Assembly (NCBI GenBank): GCA_000499405.2
Contig: HG738137.1
Coordinates: forward strand, 19,926,603 to 19,990,602
Source of the DNA: Onchocerca volvulus
Lineage: Eukaryota > Nematoda > Chromadorea > Rhabditida > Onchocercidae
DNA length: 64,000 bases
Direction: 5' to 3'
Positions 37,610 through 50,098 of this stretch are shown here, piece by piece. The notes under the pieces were generated by a model that searched no databases, was not told the origin of the DNA, and was given only the letters and a program-made list of their open reading frames with translations. The stretch's first letter is position 1; the number at the start of each line of letters is the position of its first letter. Made by a program: the position numbers and the translations under genes.

Positions 37610-39735
37610 TGTGAAGTGGTGTGGTCATTAAACCAACATTATCAATTGGTAGCTGCTTATCATGTTATAACTTTATATGCGAAGTATTATGGTACACATT
37701 ATGTTTTGCTCAGGAATTACGAGTGGAATGAATGGATCGGGACGCTTAAGATTCGTGATTTATTTTATTCCGGGACAGTTTTTTTTTTTTTTTTTTGCTG
37801 AAAAATGGTGCATAGAAAACATGGTGGTGAGGTCTGCTGAATTATCGGAAGAAGATGGAATATCAGTGGTAAAAGGTATTCATGACAGTAGCAGGTGGTG
37901 TGGAAAAAAACTACTTGAATATCAATCAAGAATTTCCTCTCGTAAGAATGCTCTTTGATTTTGCATTTTTTGACGTATCTATCACTTGTTCTATTGTTTA
38001 ATGTTTTTAGTTTTTATGTGGAGTATCTTCTCAAAAGTTTTTTCTATTTTCAATTGAAGGAGCTGTCATTTAATTTTCATCAACTTTATTTATGGTTTTA
38101 TCGATCCTAGATCAGTTACTTACTGAACGAACATGCACAACAAATGACAGGTCATATTTTTTATAATGTCAGATCGAAGTAAATGTCGCAGTAGTTTCGT
38201 TGGCTTCGCAATCGTCATTGCAACCTGAAAAGAATGCGATCTAAGAAATCTTCAGTCGAAAGTATGTGTTGTTAACCAGGGTTTGTATGATTTAGTCTGG
38301 AATTATGCTGTTATTTGGTAATTAGGCTTGGATTAGCCGTTTTTATTACAAAGCTGAGTTTAGTTTTTTTTTTTTTTGCAAGACAGAAATGTGGTGCTTA
38401 TTATGTATGAAGTATTGCATAAAATTCTGTTCACAGACTGTGGGGTGCGAACTTATGAAATTGAGTTTCTCGAAGCTGGAGAAAATTGATAATGGGATTA
38501 ATGTAAGTGTGGTTTTTGATATCTTGTGGAAATGTAGTTAGATAAAAAAGTTTTCTGTGAATCTAATGGTTTTATTTTTCACTTCTGTTTTGAAGAAAAA
38601 TTTATGATTCAGATGTCGGCATGTAGTACGTTGTTCTTTCTGCTGCAGGATTGATGTCAAACTTCGATATGAAGCTCAATAGAAATAGATCATAAACATC
38701 AGTTGGTAACTGCTCATCATAATATAGCTTTATATGCTACAAGTGTTAATGGTATACATTATGTTCTGCTTAGGATTATGAGTCGAATGAATAGATTTTA
38801 TGCCGAGACAGTTTTTTTTTTTTAGTAAAAATTGATGCATGAAAAGCATGACGGTAGACTCACTGAATTATCAGAAGGAGATGGAATATCAGTCAATAAA
38901 AGATGTTGTTCATAGCAATGCAGAAGGTGTGGAAAAAACAACACTTGTGCATCAGTCAAGTATTTTCTGTGATACGAGTATCCTTCATTTTATTTTGCAT
39001 TATTAGCTATATCTATTACTTGTCTATGTGTTTAATGAAATATCTTCTTGGAGCAAGTTTTTTTTTTGTTTTTCTTTTTTTTTTTTTTTTCCAGTTTAAG
39101 GACATCACTTAATTTCATTGTCGACTTTATTATCGGCTCGGTTTTATCGATCCTGCATCACATATTTACGTCAAACGAATATGCACAGCAAATGACAGGT
39201 CACGTTTTTTATATTGTCAAACTGGGATAAATAAACATTGCAGTAGTTTTATTGGCACCATATCGTTATTGCAATCTGACAAGAAGAATGCGATCTAAGA
39301 AGTCTTCAGTCGGAAGTATGTGTTATTAAGGTTTGCATAATTTAGTCAGAAATTATATTATTACAAAGTAACTAGGCTTATATTAGATGTTCTAACTGCT
39401 GAAACTGAATTTAATTTTGCTGCAAGATAGGGAAATGTATTGCTTAGGGAAATGTATTGCTTATTATTTGTAAACTATTGTGTAAAATCCTGTCCGCAAA
39501 ATGAAGGATGCAACTTCTGAGATTGGGTTTTTCGAAACTATGGAAAGTTCATAATGATATTGTGATTAATTTGTGGTTTTTGATATCTTATGAAAATGTA
39601 GCTGTAAGAGAAATTTTCTGGAAATCTACAATGGGATTGTTATTTTTTCACTTCTGTTTTGAAGAAAATTAAATGTATTACTCAGATTTCGATATATAAT
39701 ACGTTATTTCTTCTGCTGCAGGACTGATTTTTACT
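37610..39735 (+). repeat. Diverged tandem duplication, unit about 1.05 kb
   Basis: Copy 1 (about 37610-38660) and copy 2 (about 38690-39735) are colinear. Matching landmarks include an ACATTATGTT(T/C)TGCT block (37695 and 38755), a T tract, GATGGAATATCAGT (near 37855 and 38880), AATGACAGGTCA (38143 and 39191), GAATGCGATCTAAGAA (near 38230 and 39285) and CTGCTGCAGGA (near 38642 and 39712). The offset is 1048-1060 bases. Many substitutions and indels separate the copies, so the duplication is old. Neither copy has a conserved long open frame, which argues against a duplicated coding exon. Confidence 0.85.
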
Positions 39736-41249
39736 CGACAATATGAGGACGAAAAAGTAGTCTTTCTTTATTCTTTTGTTAAGACATAGATCCAAAAACT
39801 GATGTTGTTTCAGAAAGGTCACATTGCTTCAGTGATAGGGGAAACACTGTTCGTGAATAAGTTTAGTTGAAAAAGATTCTAGTATACATTTTGATTAATA
39901 CTGTTTAAATTAGTCAAATGTTAGGAGCTTAAGTCTACCAGTTTTATTAATGGGACAGTAATTCATGAATTAAAATAATTTGAAATAGGAGAAATTGGAT
40001 TCGGATTCGGAATATTCGTTCAAAACTTTTGTTCATCTAGAAGTCGAAGGAATGCCTGTAATTTGGTTCGTACCTGTTAGGCATTTACGTGTTTTTTTCT
40101 CTTTTTTTTTTTGAATTTTTCATAGTCTGGTTATGCATGATGAAATGATGGACATTTATATAGGTGGTAGTCTGCTTACAGTATCCTGATCAATTAGGTT
40201 TAGAATGCTTTTAACTATTAATAGATTAAGAAAAAAATTTTGCTTTATTTTGCATGTTCGTGAAATTATAGAGTGTGTACTTTTAAAATAAAATTAAGCA
40301 CTAAATAACAAACACATAACACCGTTTATTTTTGGAATCCAGAATTCATCTAAATTGTATTCTGTCGAAGTTTTACCATTAGTTTCTCTGCTTCCTCTCA
40401 ATGTGATGAAAAAACCTAACATCTTCATTTTAAACTGTATTCTCTATTAATACTTGGAAGAAGACTGCTATAGTGTGTGGGAAAGCTTGCCATTACATTT
40501 CGTCGTTGAATGAGGGTGATGAGTCCCTGTCTATTTTTTCACGACTCCTCATTTATTGGATTTTCCGATAGAAATGGTCCCTCAACTTACATCAATCGTA
40601 TATGCAAATTCTCAAATTGTTCCTTCAAAATGGATCTCACTCAATTAGATTTTTCATGAGAAACATCATTTCCAACATTTATGAGTATTATAAATTTTTT
40701 TTTTTTTTTTTTTAGAATGATTTTCTAGATATCTATTTTTTCATCTCGTCGTTTCATTTTGTTATATCATTATCAACTGTTTGAATAGGGAGGATGCTGT
40801 CAAACTGTTTGGGTATGCTTTGGCATAGCATTTATATTGTCAAGTAGTTTTCAACATTTATGATGAAGAACCAGAAAATGGTTTTGTTTTGAGTTGGTTT
40901 TGGAGATGGGTGTTCTGAATATTACTTTTTCCTTTTTTCTCTATGATTTTTGATCATTTTTTGTATTGCTGAGATGCCGAACATTTGGCACAATTTTGGA
41001 TAATATCGGCATTCAGCGTTTTTTTTTTTCTTTTTTTTTTAACTGAAAAATGGAAAGCGGCAGTACGTTGCCGACAATTTTGGTCAGTTTAAATCTTGCA
41101 TTTTGATTAATACATACTTTTCGCGATTAATATGATTCTTTTTTTCCAAAGTCAATTTATTGTTTTTTTTTTTCATGAATAAAATTTTCAAGTTTTGTTG
41201 TTTGACACGGCATTATCGTTTCATGAGTTGACTACAAGGGGTTTAAAGA

Positions 41250-44016
41250 ACATGAAGATTTCTGCAAACTCGTAATGTCATGAAATGGTATTGTCACGAA
41301 AATCGGAACAGGCAAATATTACTGTACGGATCATATGGTCTCGATTTCGGTTTCTCAACGGTAGTTAAACAAGACATCAAACAAAACAATGTACTAATAT
41401 CTAAATACCCCCGCAAATAATAGATCAAACGCCTATTAGCAATATGGTAAAACTCACTAATAAAATAAAACATCGAAACCGAAGTACAACCATGAGCCAA
41501 TATTGTTGTCAAAGCTGTAGACTTACCATAATAAACTATATTTACATCAGAAAGCAGTGTCAATGGAACTCATTGTTGAGCTACTCGAAAGGTGAAATTT
41601 GTTATAATATCAATTGACTTGAAGGAGAATTTCCATTCTGTGTATCACTTCCCAAATATTCATATTTTTCGAAGTCTGCCGTTTATTGTAAACGGTAGAC
41701 TAATATCCTCGTTACAATAAAATTTATTGGTAGAGAAAATTTATTCTGCAAAGAAGAAATGAAGTTGAGCGGAACAGAAACAGTATGTATCTGTTATTAA
41801 CTAGAGTACTGTATTTGACAGAAAATCAAACCGAAGAATTTGTCTTCAAAATACCGACCATTCGAAGCTTTTAATATTCGCCATCAAACTGCTTGGGAAT
41901 CGATACATTATTTGTATAAGTCAATATTGTTAATCTCATTGGGAATTTAATTTACGAATCCTGTATATCTGAAATGTGAAATATTTAGAGAAAAACTAAA
42001 CCGTTTGAGATAATCAACAGTTCGAATGACGAGAATACCATCCTGAATCTTTCAAAAAAAAAAAAAAAAAAAAAAATCACTTCGGAACTTTTTGTAGTTG
42101 ATAATCACGAAAGCTATGAGGAAATGGACCAAATCTCCAAAAAATTTCTAGTATTCGTCATAATGGTTAAAATATCAAATTTGTCTCATCTAATGGAATG
42201 TTTTTCTTAAGATTTCGGTAGTACTTTCAGTTTTTTAGGAAAAAAAGCAATAAATTCGGCAGCAGTCTTTTGAATTCAATGATATAAATGTGATAGGTAA
42301 AATCTTTATTACTCGTTTAGACCAAGTCCCTCTGATTTACCAAATTATCTGAAGAATTACAATGATCTAACCAGTTTACATAATGCAAGAACGATGGAAT
42401 CTATTCGGCCATTGACTACTATTACTTGGCCACATAATCTCCGCGTCGCAGAAATATGTACTTCGTTTCTTCTTTTTCGATTGGCTTATCTCTTCCGCAA
42501 GGAATATAGAATTCACTGTTTGAAAGAATTAATTTTCTAATAGAAAAGAAAAAGAAAAAACGTATACAAGACGAAGAAAGCGGAAAATAAATGGATCAGA
42601 GGAAAGGTAGCCGGAAAATGTTACTTTGTATGTCTAAAAAGATGATTTCTCCAGGATAAAACATTTAATACAAATCCTTCCATAGAGTTCCTGTTTATCT
42701 GCAAATAACGAAATAAATAACTATCATAAATAACCAAATAAATATCATTCATTGCCTTACTTTTCTTTCTCAACTCGAACATTACTATTAGCATCGCTAT
42801 GGTAGAACTATTATTGCTTATACAGGTACATGAAATTTCAAATAAAATTTAAAACTATCGAAAGTAACAAATACTTGTAGTTTAGCATATTCAAAAGATG
42901 TTGAAAATGCATGAAGGATGAACCAAACAAAACAAGTACGAAATAATTGCAAACGAGAATGGAAATTCATTCTCATAAGACCATCAAAATTTTCTCTACA
43001 AACGTCCAAAAATAACTAATCATTCCTTATCTTCTGCTGCAAACGAAATATTGTGATTATTATAAGCAATACCCGGAAAATCACTTAGCTAAGCACAGAA
43101 AGTAATCAAGACATTGAAATACAAAGAGAAATGCGGTATCTCCGCATGCTTAAATCAAAGTAAATATGCATTCAATGCAAAATTCATTGTAAAATCTACA
43201 TGATCATTGTCGCAATCATTCTTAGAGGATTTCAGAAAACTGGGGTCTGAAATGCTTTGAAATGATCAGAAAAGCAGATCATACCAGGAGACATCAGCAA
43301 TTGTGTATTTCTTTCTGCTTAAATTATCAAAATTTCTTTACGGAAATGTTCAGAAATTACACATCTATACCCAAAAGGAAATAAAAGTAGGTCAAAAATG
43401 GCCGATTATTGTAATTTTATTAGTTTATCAATATAATCTATACATTGCTACTGTATTTAATGTATTGCGCAATAAGATTTTGATAATGGGCATTTCATGT
43501 GAAATTTGAAAAGAATGTAATCGAAGATGAAACAATTGAAACAATAGTATTGTGAATCCTCCTCATTTTGAAATCAAATATGGCTCTAAAAAATCGTTGA
43601 AATCGAATTTTCTCGCATTTCTAATTCTCTCTCTAAATGAGTTGACTATGTATTTATTTTGCAAATTTTGATAAATGAAACAATGTGAACTCCGGATTTC
43701 ACATATTTAAAATGTAGACTTGAAAATCTGATTCCATTATCAATTTTTGTGTAAAAAATTCAGCTAAAATCAATTGTCGAAAACATGTTAAGCTAAAGCT
43801 AATTATTTAAATGTAGGGACTTTGGAACTAAAATTGTCTATTTTTCTATAACAGTTATTTACAATAATAGCATCTGAAATCTGATTTCCAAAATAACATT
43901 AGAAAATAAATTATCATTTAGGAAGCCATTAAATTTTTAGAAAATATCTTGAATTATGGAGCAAAAATTTGCAAATGAAATAAAAGCGACATTAAGCAAA
44001 TAAGACTGTAAACATA
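41250..44016. other. Intergenic region downstream of the tetraspanin gene
   Basis: The + strand turns A/C-rich at about 41.25 kb, consistent with leftward transcription running on from the tetraspanin gene or with another - strand unit. An 89-codon - strand open frame (41294-41563) encodes a hydrophobic peptide but has no domain or splice context. A long A run lies at 42055-42076. No secure gene was seen. Confidence 0.45.
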
Positions 44017-46670
44017 TCAGTAGTATTCATCTTCACCAATAGAGTTGCACAAGCAAAATGCCACTGTTATACCGAATATCTGAAAAAATTTTGCTACTTT
44101 GAAAGATTATGTGAAATCACTTCTCGGCTTGATTGTGATCTCCAGATTCATTCGTATTGTTCGAATAACTCGCAATTCTAAAGTATTTCAGACCATATCC
44201 CATCTCAAGCAGAAAGCTCCCAAGTCTACCAAAAATTTTTGCAAAAAGAAAAATATGCGAAAGTATATGGAGAGATGTAAAAATTTGAAATGATAATCCT
44301 TAGAAACGAATGGAAAATTGTTGCTTGAATTCAGAGAAAGATTTGAAAGTCAGGAAAGTTCTTAAATTTAGCATTTTGAGAGCAAATTTGTCTTACTCAA
44401 GCACCCACTTTACCTGTATCAATGCAATAGTAACTACAGTCCATGCAACAATCTTGAAATGAGTTGATAAGGCTTGCACAGAATCTTTGATTTTAGCATA
44501 ACAGCCCTGCAACAAAACAATTATGCAGATCAATTGCAATTGTTGCTGCGATCATTCAGTACAAAAACTAGAACTGAAGAATTGCAGTAAAATGTAGGTA
44601 TAAGTGGGAAGTCATAATTTTCAAAATTTTTCAAAAGAAATCTTCAAACTTTCTATCCATGTTGGTAAATTTTTGTACTGGTCTCCATCCTAAATTTTGA
44701 GCTGAAGTATAAGTAGAGAGCAGAAAATGATTTTGATAAGCAAAGTTTTAAAAAACGTCGACTATAGTTCAACGAAAAATAACCACTGACATCGCCGTAT
44801 CTGGCTATTGTAGGACAAAATTCCATCAAAATTCCATCTTTGTCTGGAGGACAACAAGCTGGTGGAAAATGATGTTTGCGACCAGTTAATTGATACCAAC
44901 CACTTTCGTTGAAATCACCAATCTTCGAATCTACACCACAACAAGATTTCTGGAAATCACTTATATCATCTATGCCATTATTAAATCACCAGAAAGAGCT
45001 GAGATGACGGAATTTGCTTTCTGAAGCCTGGTTAGAAGACAAATTCGAATAAAAAAAAAATCAGCAATATCTGATGATCTGCTGATAATAGTGAAAATTG
45101 CACTTGTGATGATCACTTATATAGATGCCACCATTCTTCACTCACTACAGCATGACAAGAAAATCTTTAACGAGCGAGTTCTGATAATTATAACAATAAT
45201 GGCATAAATTATCAACTAATCACAAACTGTAAAGATAACTTAACTGATTTTGTACTTCAATTAATCGACTTTTGGCATTGTCATATTTTATTTCATTTTG
45301 TCTTCACTTATTTCAAAACTAGATAACACAATGATTCTATGCCATCAAACTTGCCTCGATCATGATTTTATCCCATGCAGCCTTCATGAGTGCTGTATCA
45401 TCGGATACTTTGCTTGTGGTATCTGTTCCATTGTATAATTTTAGCGATGCTTTCAAAATTTGTCGAAAATCTTGCTCGAACTGTAGCTCATCGATAAAAA
45501 GAAGTGACAATATAAATAAGATGGATGAAAGATTAAAAGGAATAAAAACAAACAGTAACTTTTCATTGAAAATTCTTAAGGTGTGAGATAAATTGAATAC
45601 CTACCATATGACTATGCATGGCAGCATAAATCGCAGCTGCTATCTGTGTTGCCAATATAATCATCAAGCATGTTGCATACTGTAAAAAATAACTGGCCAA
45701 GAGACGGTAATTACGATCTTTAAAAAAAGTTACTTACTCTAGCTTGATGGCATCGAATTTGAACAGCCAGAACTTCTTCTTGATTGTAGCTTTTCGACTG
45801 GGATCAAGCAAAGGACAGAAAATGCTCCAGTTAATTGACAAGTAGTGATATATAGAATTATAATTCTCTTTTCTAAAAATCCTAATTTCGCATCTCAAGT
45901 TTTCTCCATTTATGACGGTACTCTTTGAAGTTTTGAACCATTATCCCACAGAATCATAAATTATACAATCAATCTCTGCTTCACTATCAAGAACACTTCC
46001 CATCTTGCTTCTTGGATGGATGAATGGATTATTGTTGTTTTGATTCTATGCAATAAACAGCAACAGCTTTTTTTCACTAATTTACTCCAAAATACGATAT
46101 TAATTAGCAAATCTGCAAAATTAAAGGTAACTTACACAACATAAAAGCACCCGCCATTCTTTGGCTGCTCCACAACATCCCAAAAATGATACAACAATGA
46201 CAATTATACCACCAATAATCAACACATATCCAATCTGTCGTACCGCTGCTGGCTTGGATGCCTTTAGTTTATAAAATTTTTCTAATTTTGCATGTTTAAA
46301 TTTGATATCAGAACGAAATATTAAATTGAATCTCATTCATTACATAGACAACAATTTCTTCGAGCAGAAGATTTTGGATCATTGCTATATCAAATTTTAT
46401 CTAATTTGGTTCAAGTTTCATTTTTTGTAAAACCAATCCATCTTTATCCTTTATTTTTCTTTTTCCGCCTACGTGAGATGGATGGATAGAAAAAAGTTTG
46501 TTTTAGCAAACTTTATTACAATAGATAGGCAGAGAAACCAGTGAACTTACCAATTCTCGCAATCCGTCATCGGTAACCTGAACTTTTTCACTGGCAGCTG
46601 CCAAACTATCTACTGCATATCGATCCAACACCAGCCATGTGCCGATACCAACACATATAAAACCACATAG
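44017..46670 (-). CDS. Tetraspanin (first exon not located)
   Basis: Seven exons on the - strand, from 5' to 3': 46551-46670, 46136-46261, 45605-45679, 45355-45480, 44791-44949, 44414-44506, 44017-44079 (TGA 44017-44019), all phase 0, giving 253 residues. The product is a four-pass membrane organiser. Visible parts are the end of TM1 (LCGFICVGIGTWLVL), the small loop, TM2 (IGYVLIIGGIIVIVVSFLGCC) with the hallmark CCGAAKEW, TM3 (YATCLMIILATQIAAAIYAAM), a large loop with the CCG and PACC motifs and six Cys, TM4 (FKIVAWTVVTIALIQIFGITVAFCL) and a short tail GEDEYY. The exon with the start codon and the first half of TM1 (about 20 residues) lies upstream of 46670 and was not found. The assignment to tetraspanins is firm; the exact ortholog is not. 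Confidence 0.9.
44950..45354 (-). other. GC-AG intron in the tetraspanin gene
   Basis: The donor on the - strand is ATCGAG|GCAAGT and the acceptor is TTCCAG. This joins WDKIMIE to KSCCGVDS, which leaves eight residues between the conserved Trp and the CCG motif, the usual spacing in tetraspanin large loops. A GT donor four bases further on with an upstream acceptor would insert eleven extra residues. Confidence 0.65.
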
Positions 46671-49259
46671 CTGTAAATATTTTTACTTTACGTCATGTAA
46701 ATATGTTTTTTTGATCAATGCCAATCAAAATTGTATAGTACTTGATGACCTGAAACTAATTTATATTTTTAGTATTATTTATTTTGGATCAAAAATGTAT
46801 AATAAAATTAACCACAAGCTGAAAATACAATCAGATATGCAAAAATATGTATGCAAAAACCAAAAAATTTACCAAAAAAATTAAATTGAAGACGAAAAGA
46901 CAAAATTTAAGACATCTTGCACCACAACTCAAATTTGCCATCAGATGCTATATTAGATGTCTCTGAAACGAAGCTTGCGAAATACGAATTGATGAGATTT
47001 CCCAAAAATTTGTAGATTCACTCGTTCACTTGCTCTCACTTGTAATTTCTCTCAATCTTCAATTGTAGAACCTTAAATTCAATAAATTCAATGATTAATA
47101 TAAGTTTGAAGTACTCTTTGGCAGTAAATCTCATGGATGTGTATTTTTGTTATATTAATGATCTTCACTGTAATATTTAATCCGTCTTTTTGATAAATTT
47201 TTTATTAATAGTTTCTTTTTTTTTTCTTTCAATTTTAATGGGTAAATAAAGTTTTTCAACAATACTTCACAGACTTTTTTAATTAATGATAGATTTCATC
47301 GACTTGCCCAATATCTGTTATCCTTAATTCACTCTCAACTATTGAGAAAAAAAGAAAAAAAAAAAAGAAAATCAAAGCAACAAATGTGTGAAAAGCAACT
47401 GTTTTAATTGAAGAATGTATCATGTGCAAATAATTCTCGCAAACCGAATTTTCTTGAACTTGATTAGATGAAACTATTTTTTCCAAAAATTAACAGTCAG
47501 AAACTAAATGTTTCAGACTAGTGATTCCAAAAAATTTAAAAAAAAAAAAGAGTGACAGATCTGAATAAATAGTTGTATAAATCAATTTCTTCATTATAAT
47601 TTAGGTAATAATTTCATTACCCAAATTTGATATATAGTCACTGATTGTCTTTTTCATTAAAACATGAAAAAGGACTTGAAAAAAAGCTTAATTATAGGAA
47701 AATAATTTGTATTAGATATTTCAATCTAATTTAATTAAATTTAGCAGAATGGATGAACTTCATTAAGATTTAGCAAATTTAATTTCCATATCTTCCATTT
47801 CTTTTAAAATAGCTCTATATTACCCAAATCATCACAGCATTAATGATGATACCATACTTGCTAGTTTTTACAAATGTTCCATGATTAATACTACCATTTA
47901 AGTAAATGATTACGAGCTTAAAGCATGTTAAACGATGATTTCTGTTACAAAATCAGAACTAAAAGTTATTAAGGAAAAGGAATCAGCAGTTGTTTAGCAT
48001 TACATCGGCAAGATCTGATTTTTAAAAAAACATTGCACAGATCGAAAAGATTTATCTCTTTTGTTTTTGTTTTTGTTTTCATGTAGCTTCGAACAAAATT
48101 ACTTTTTTTACGATTTGGAAAATAGAATTAACCTATGTTTGCAGCTATTCCAGTGAAATCAATAAAATTTAATTTGGTTTACTTTATTTTACTCAGCTCT
48201 ATTCATCAAGTTGAATTTCATCCAGTTTCATTAAAAAAAATATATGTAAACATAAATCAATATCTACTATAAAAGAATAATTATCTATATTGCAAAACAA
48301 GTTAAGTTAAAAATAACATAACTGGTTGATAGCATACATTAGAGAAAAAAAAATGTTTGCTATAAAAAAATGTTTTGAAATGTTGAAATTATTATATCTG
48401 ATGATTCTAGAAATTATCTAACCAGTATTTAAAATTATACGGACTATTTATTGACATAAATAAGAACTGCTCTATGTTTTGCAAAATTTCAGAATTGCTG
48501 GATATATTAAATATGAGTGAACAAAGCTGAAGAATATTAAAACCAAGGAACAGGCTTTTTTATAATGATGCAGATTTCCAATTATTATCGATGGTTGAAT
48601 TAATTTTCAGAAAAAAATTTCAAAAATAGCTATAAATCAAAACCAACATGGATTCTTCCGATATCGCGAGACTCTAACCAAATGAATAATCTAATCAATT
48701 CCTCATTGTGAATAAATGTAACCAATATTGTAAATCATTTTAAATTCCTTAGATTTATTTCTTGAATTCCCATGTTTTTTCTGTTTTTATCTATGCTCAT
48801 ATCTTCTTATTCTTGTCATACAGGATATGCCTTTGCCATCAATTGCTTACAGTAATTATCTAAATTCCCATTTTTGTCCGAATTCACATCCTAATCTTCT
48901 CATTGAATCTTGTTACGATGCTTATGTTGTAATTGGGTCTTGACAGTTTCCGTCGTTAATGTGAACTACTCCCATCTCTAATACATATAAATCTTGTTGG
49001 ATTAAGAAAGTAACTATCTTTAAGTAAAGGTTTTATGATAGGATGTGGACGCTACTCGACCAACTAGATTCGACACAACTCGACTTGACGCAACTCAGCT
49101 CAACTCGTCTAGATTCACCGGTGGTATTTGGCTATTGATTGACATCACTCTCCACGATTGAGGAAAAATCCACGATCATGGATACAAATTTATTCTGTGT
49201 GTACCAGCATTAGGAAATCGATAGTATAACTTACGTTTATTTGTCAAAAAAGTTTAGCT
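46671..49259. other. Region upstream of the tetraspanin exons
   Basis: The first tetraspanin exon and its promoter should lie here or further right, but no start exon was identified. An exon-like + strand stretch at 48824-48943 is listed separately. At 49049-49118 an irregular run of ACTCGAC/AACTC-like words forms a degenerate short repeat. The rest is AT-rich spacer. Confidence 0.45.
48824..48943 (+). CDS. Candidate terminal exon, unknown
   Basis: After a CATACAG acceptor ending at 48823, 39 codons are open to TGA at 48941-48943. The peptide begins DMPLPSIAYSNYLNSHFC and ends YDAYVVIGS. It reads like coding sequence, but no upstream exon was found and no family is recognised. Chance cannot be excluded at this length. 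Confidence 0.2.
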   Translation, partial: DMPLPSIAYSNYLNSHFCPNSHPNLLIESCYDAYVVIGS

Positions 49260-49264
49260 GATTT

Positions 49265-50093
49265 TGTCGGTAAACCGAAATACTGACAGAATTCAAATAT
49301 TGTTTATAACAAAAAAATTTGTAATCTCATTGCGCACAAAGCTCTTTGTTCTCCTCATCTAATCATCTACTAATGCTCATGTGCTTTGTTTAAGAGTTGT
49401 AAAATATGCTGTAAGTGGTTGTAAAATATGCTAACGTCTGTAAATTTGTGAGGATTAATGTCATGCCCTTTGTCTAAAAAGTTGCCAATGGCCGCAATCA
49501 AGTCAATTGTAATAATGTAGGGACCAAACCCTTTTCTTTGTTTAAATGTTTTAAGCATTAGTTATCTCCTATTCTTTAATCTTATCCATATCAATCCCTT
49601 TTGTATGATTAATGTAAAACTTACACCCCTATTGAATGACCATACAAAAGCGAAACTTTCTGGACAGCAGGATCAGTGCATGAACAAATCACCAGCAGCG
49701 GCGGCAGCAGTCTTGGAATACTATCATCAGTGCAACAAGGATAGTGGCGGCTCAGTATCTATAAGTGTCGACACCATCAATTCATCAGCAGTAAGAGAAT
49801 TACCATCAGCGACAGACTTTCCTACGTCAGTGGCAAACGCAAACTCAACGCAGCACAAACAGTCATTCGTCAAAGGACCACTATTGGTATTATTTATATT
49901 ACTCGCATATTGTTTTATTTTTCCACATTAATTGTTGTTGTAAGTTGCGATATTGTATCTAATATCGTGTAAACCTAATAAAAGCTACTGTTGATCTAGT
50001 CAAGTCACAGCAGCAAAAGTCTCTAATCTAACGACTCTAGAATCCCAAATAACTAATCAAACAGGAACCCTCTTTCCCCTACAGATTTCCTTT
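49265..50093 (+). mobile_element. Solo LTR, copy B
   Basis: The 829-bp element begins TGTCGGTAAACC and ends CCCTACA. It is flanked by a perfect 5-bp target-site duplication, GATTT, at 49260-49264 and 50094-50098. It aligns colinearly with copies A and C through shared blocks such as TATTGTTTATAACAAA, GCAGGATCAGTGC and GTCAAGTCACAGCA. An AATAAAA precedes the last block. It contains a 108-codon open frame (49605-49931) that is not preserved in copy A and is therefore not called as a gene. No internal retrotransposon sequence lies beside it. Confidence 0.88.
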
Positions 50094-50098
50094 AAAGG

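Larger units (their letters stand above)
33050..41250 (+). other. T/G-rich arm: candidate rightward transcription unit
   Basis: In ten 60-base lines sampled by hand between 34441 and 40860, G outnumbers C about 147 to 70 on the + strand. The bias starts abruptly near 33.05 kb and ends abruptly near 41.25 kb, where the sequence turns A/C-rich. Introns of the recognised genes in this window show the same direction of bias (T over A on the transcribed sense strand), so a rightward transcript is a reasonable inference. Many TTTTTTTTT tracts resemble acceptor tracts. No gene could be rebuilt; two candidate exons and several tandem repeats are listed separately. A noncoding RNA, a fast-evolving gene or a replication-linked bias remain open. 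Confidence 0.45.

Noticed and set aside
41294..41563. 89-codon hydrophobic open frame on the - strand
   Set aside because: No signal peptide pattern, domain or splice partner could be recognised, and it contains an internal GTAAGT. Too weak to call.
44099..44293. 64-codon + strand open frame beside the tetraspanin last exons
   Set aside because: It lies antisense inside a tetraspanin intron, has no domain or splice signals, and its composition is that of an intron.
49605..49931. 108-codon open frame with a hydrophobic C-terminal end inside solo LTR copy B
   Set aside because: The corresponding part of copy A (13017-13360) is open only in different, shorter frames and copy C is broken there. 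The frame is not shared by the family, so it is taken as chance within an LTR.
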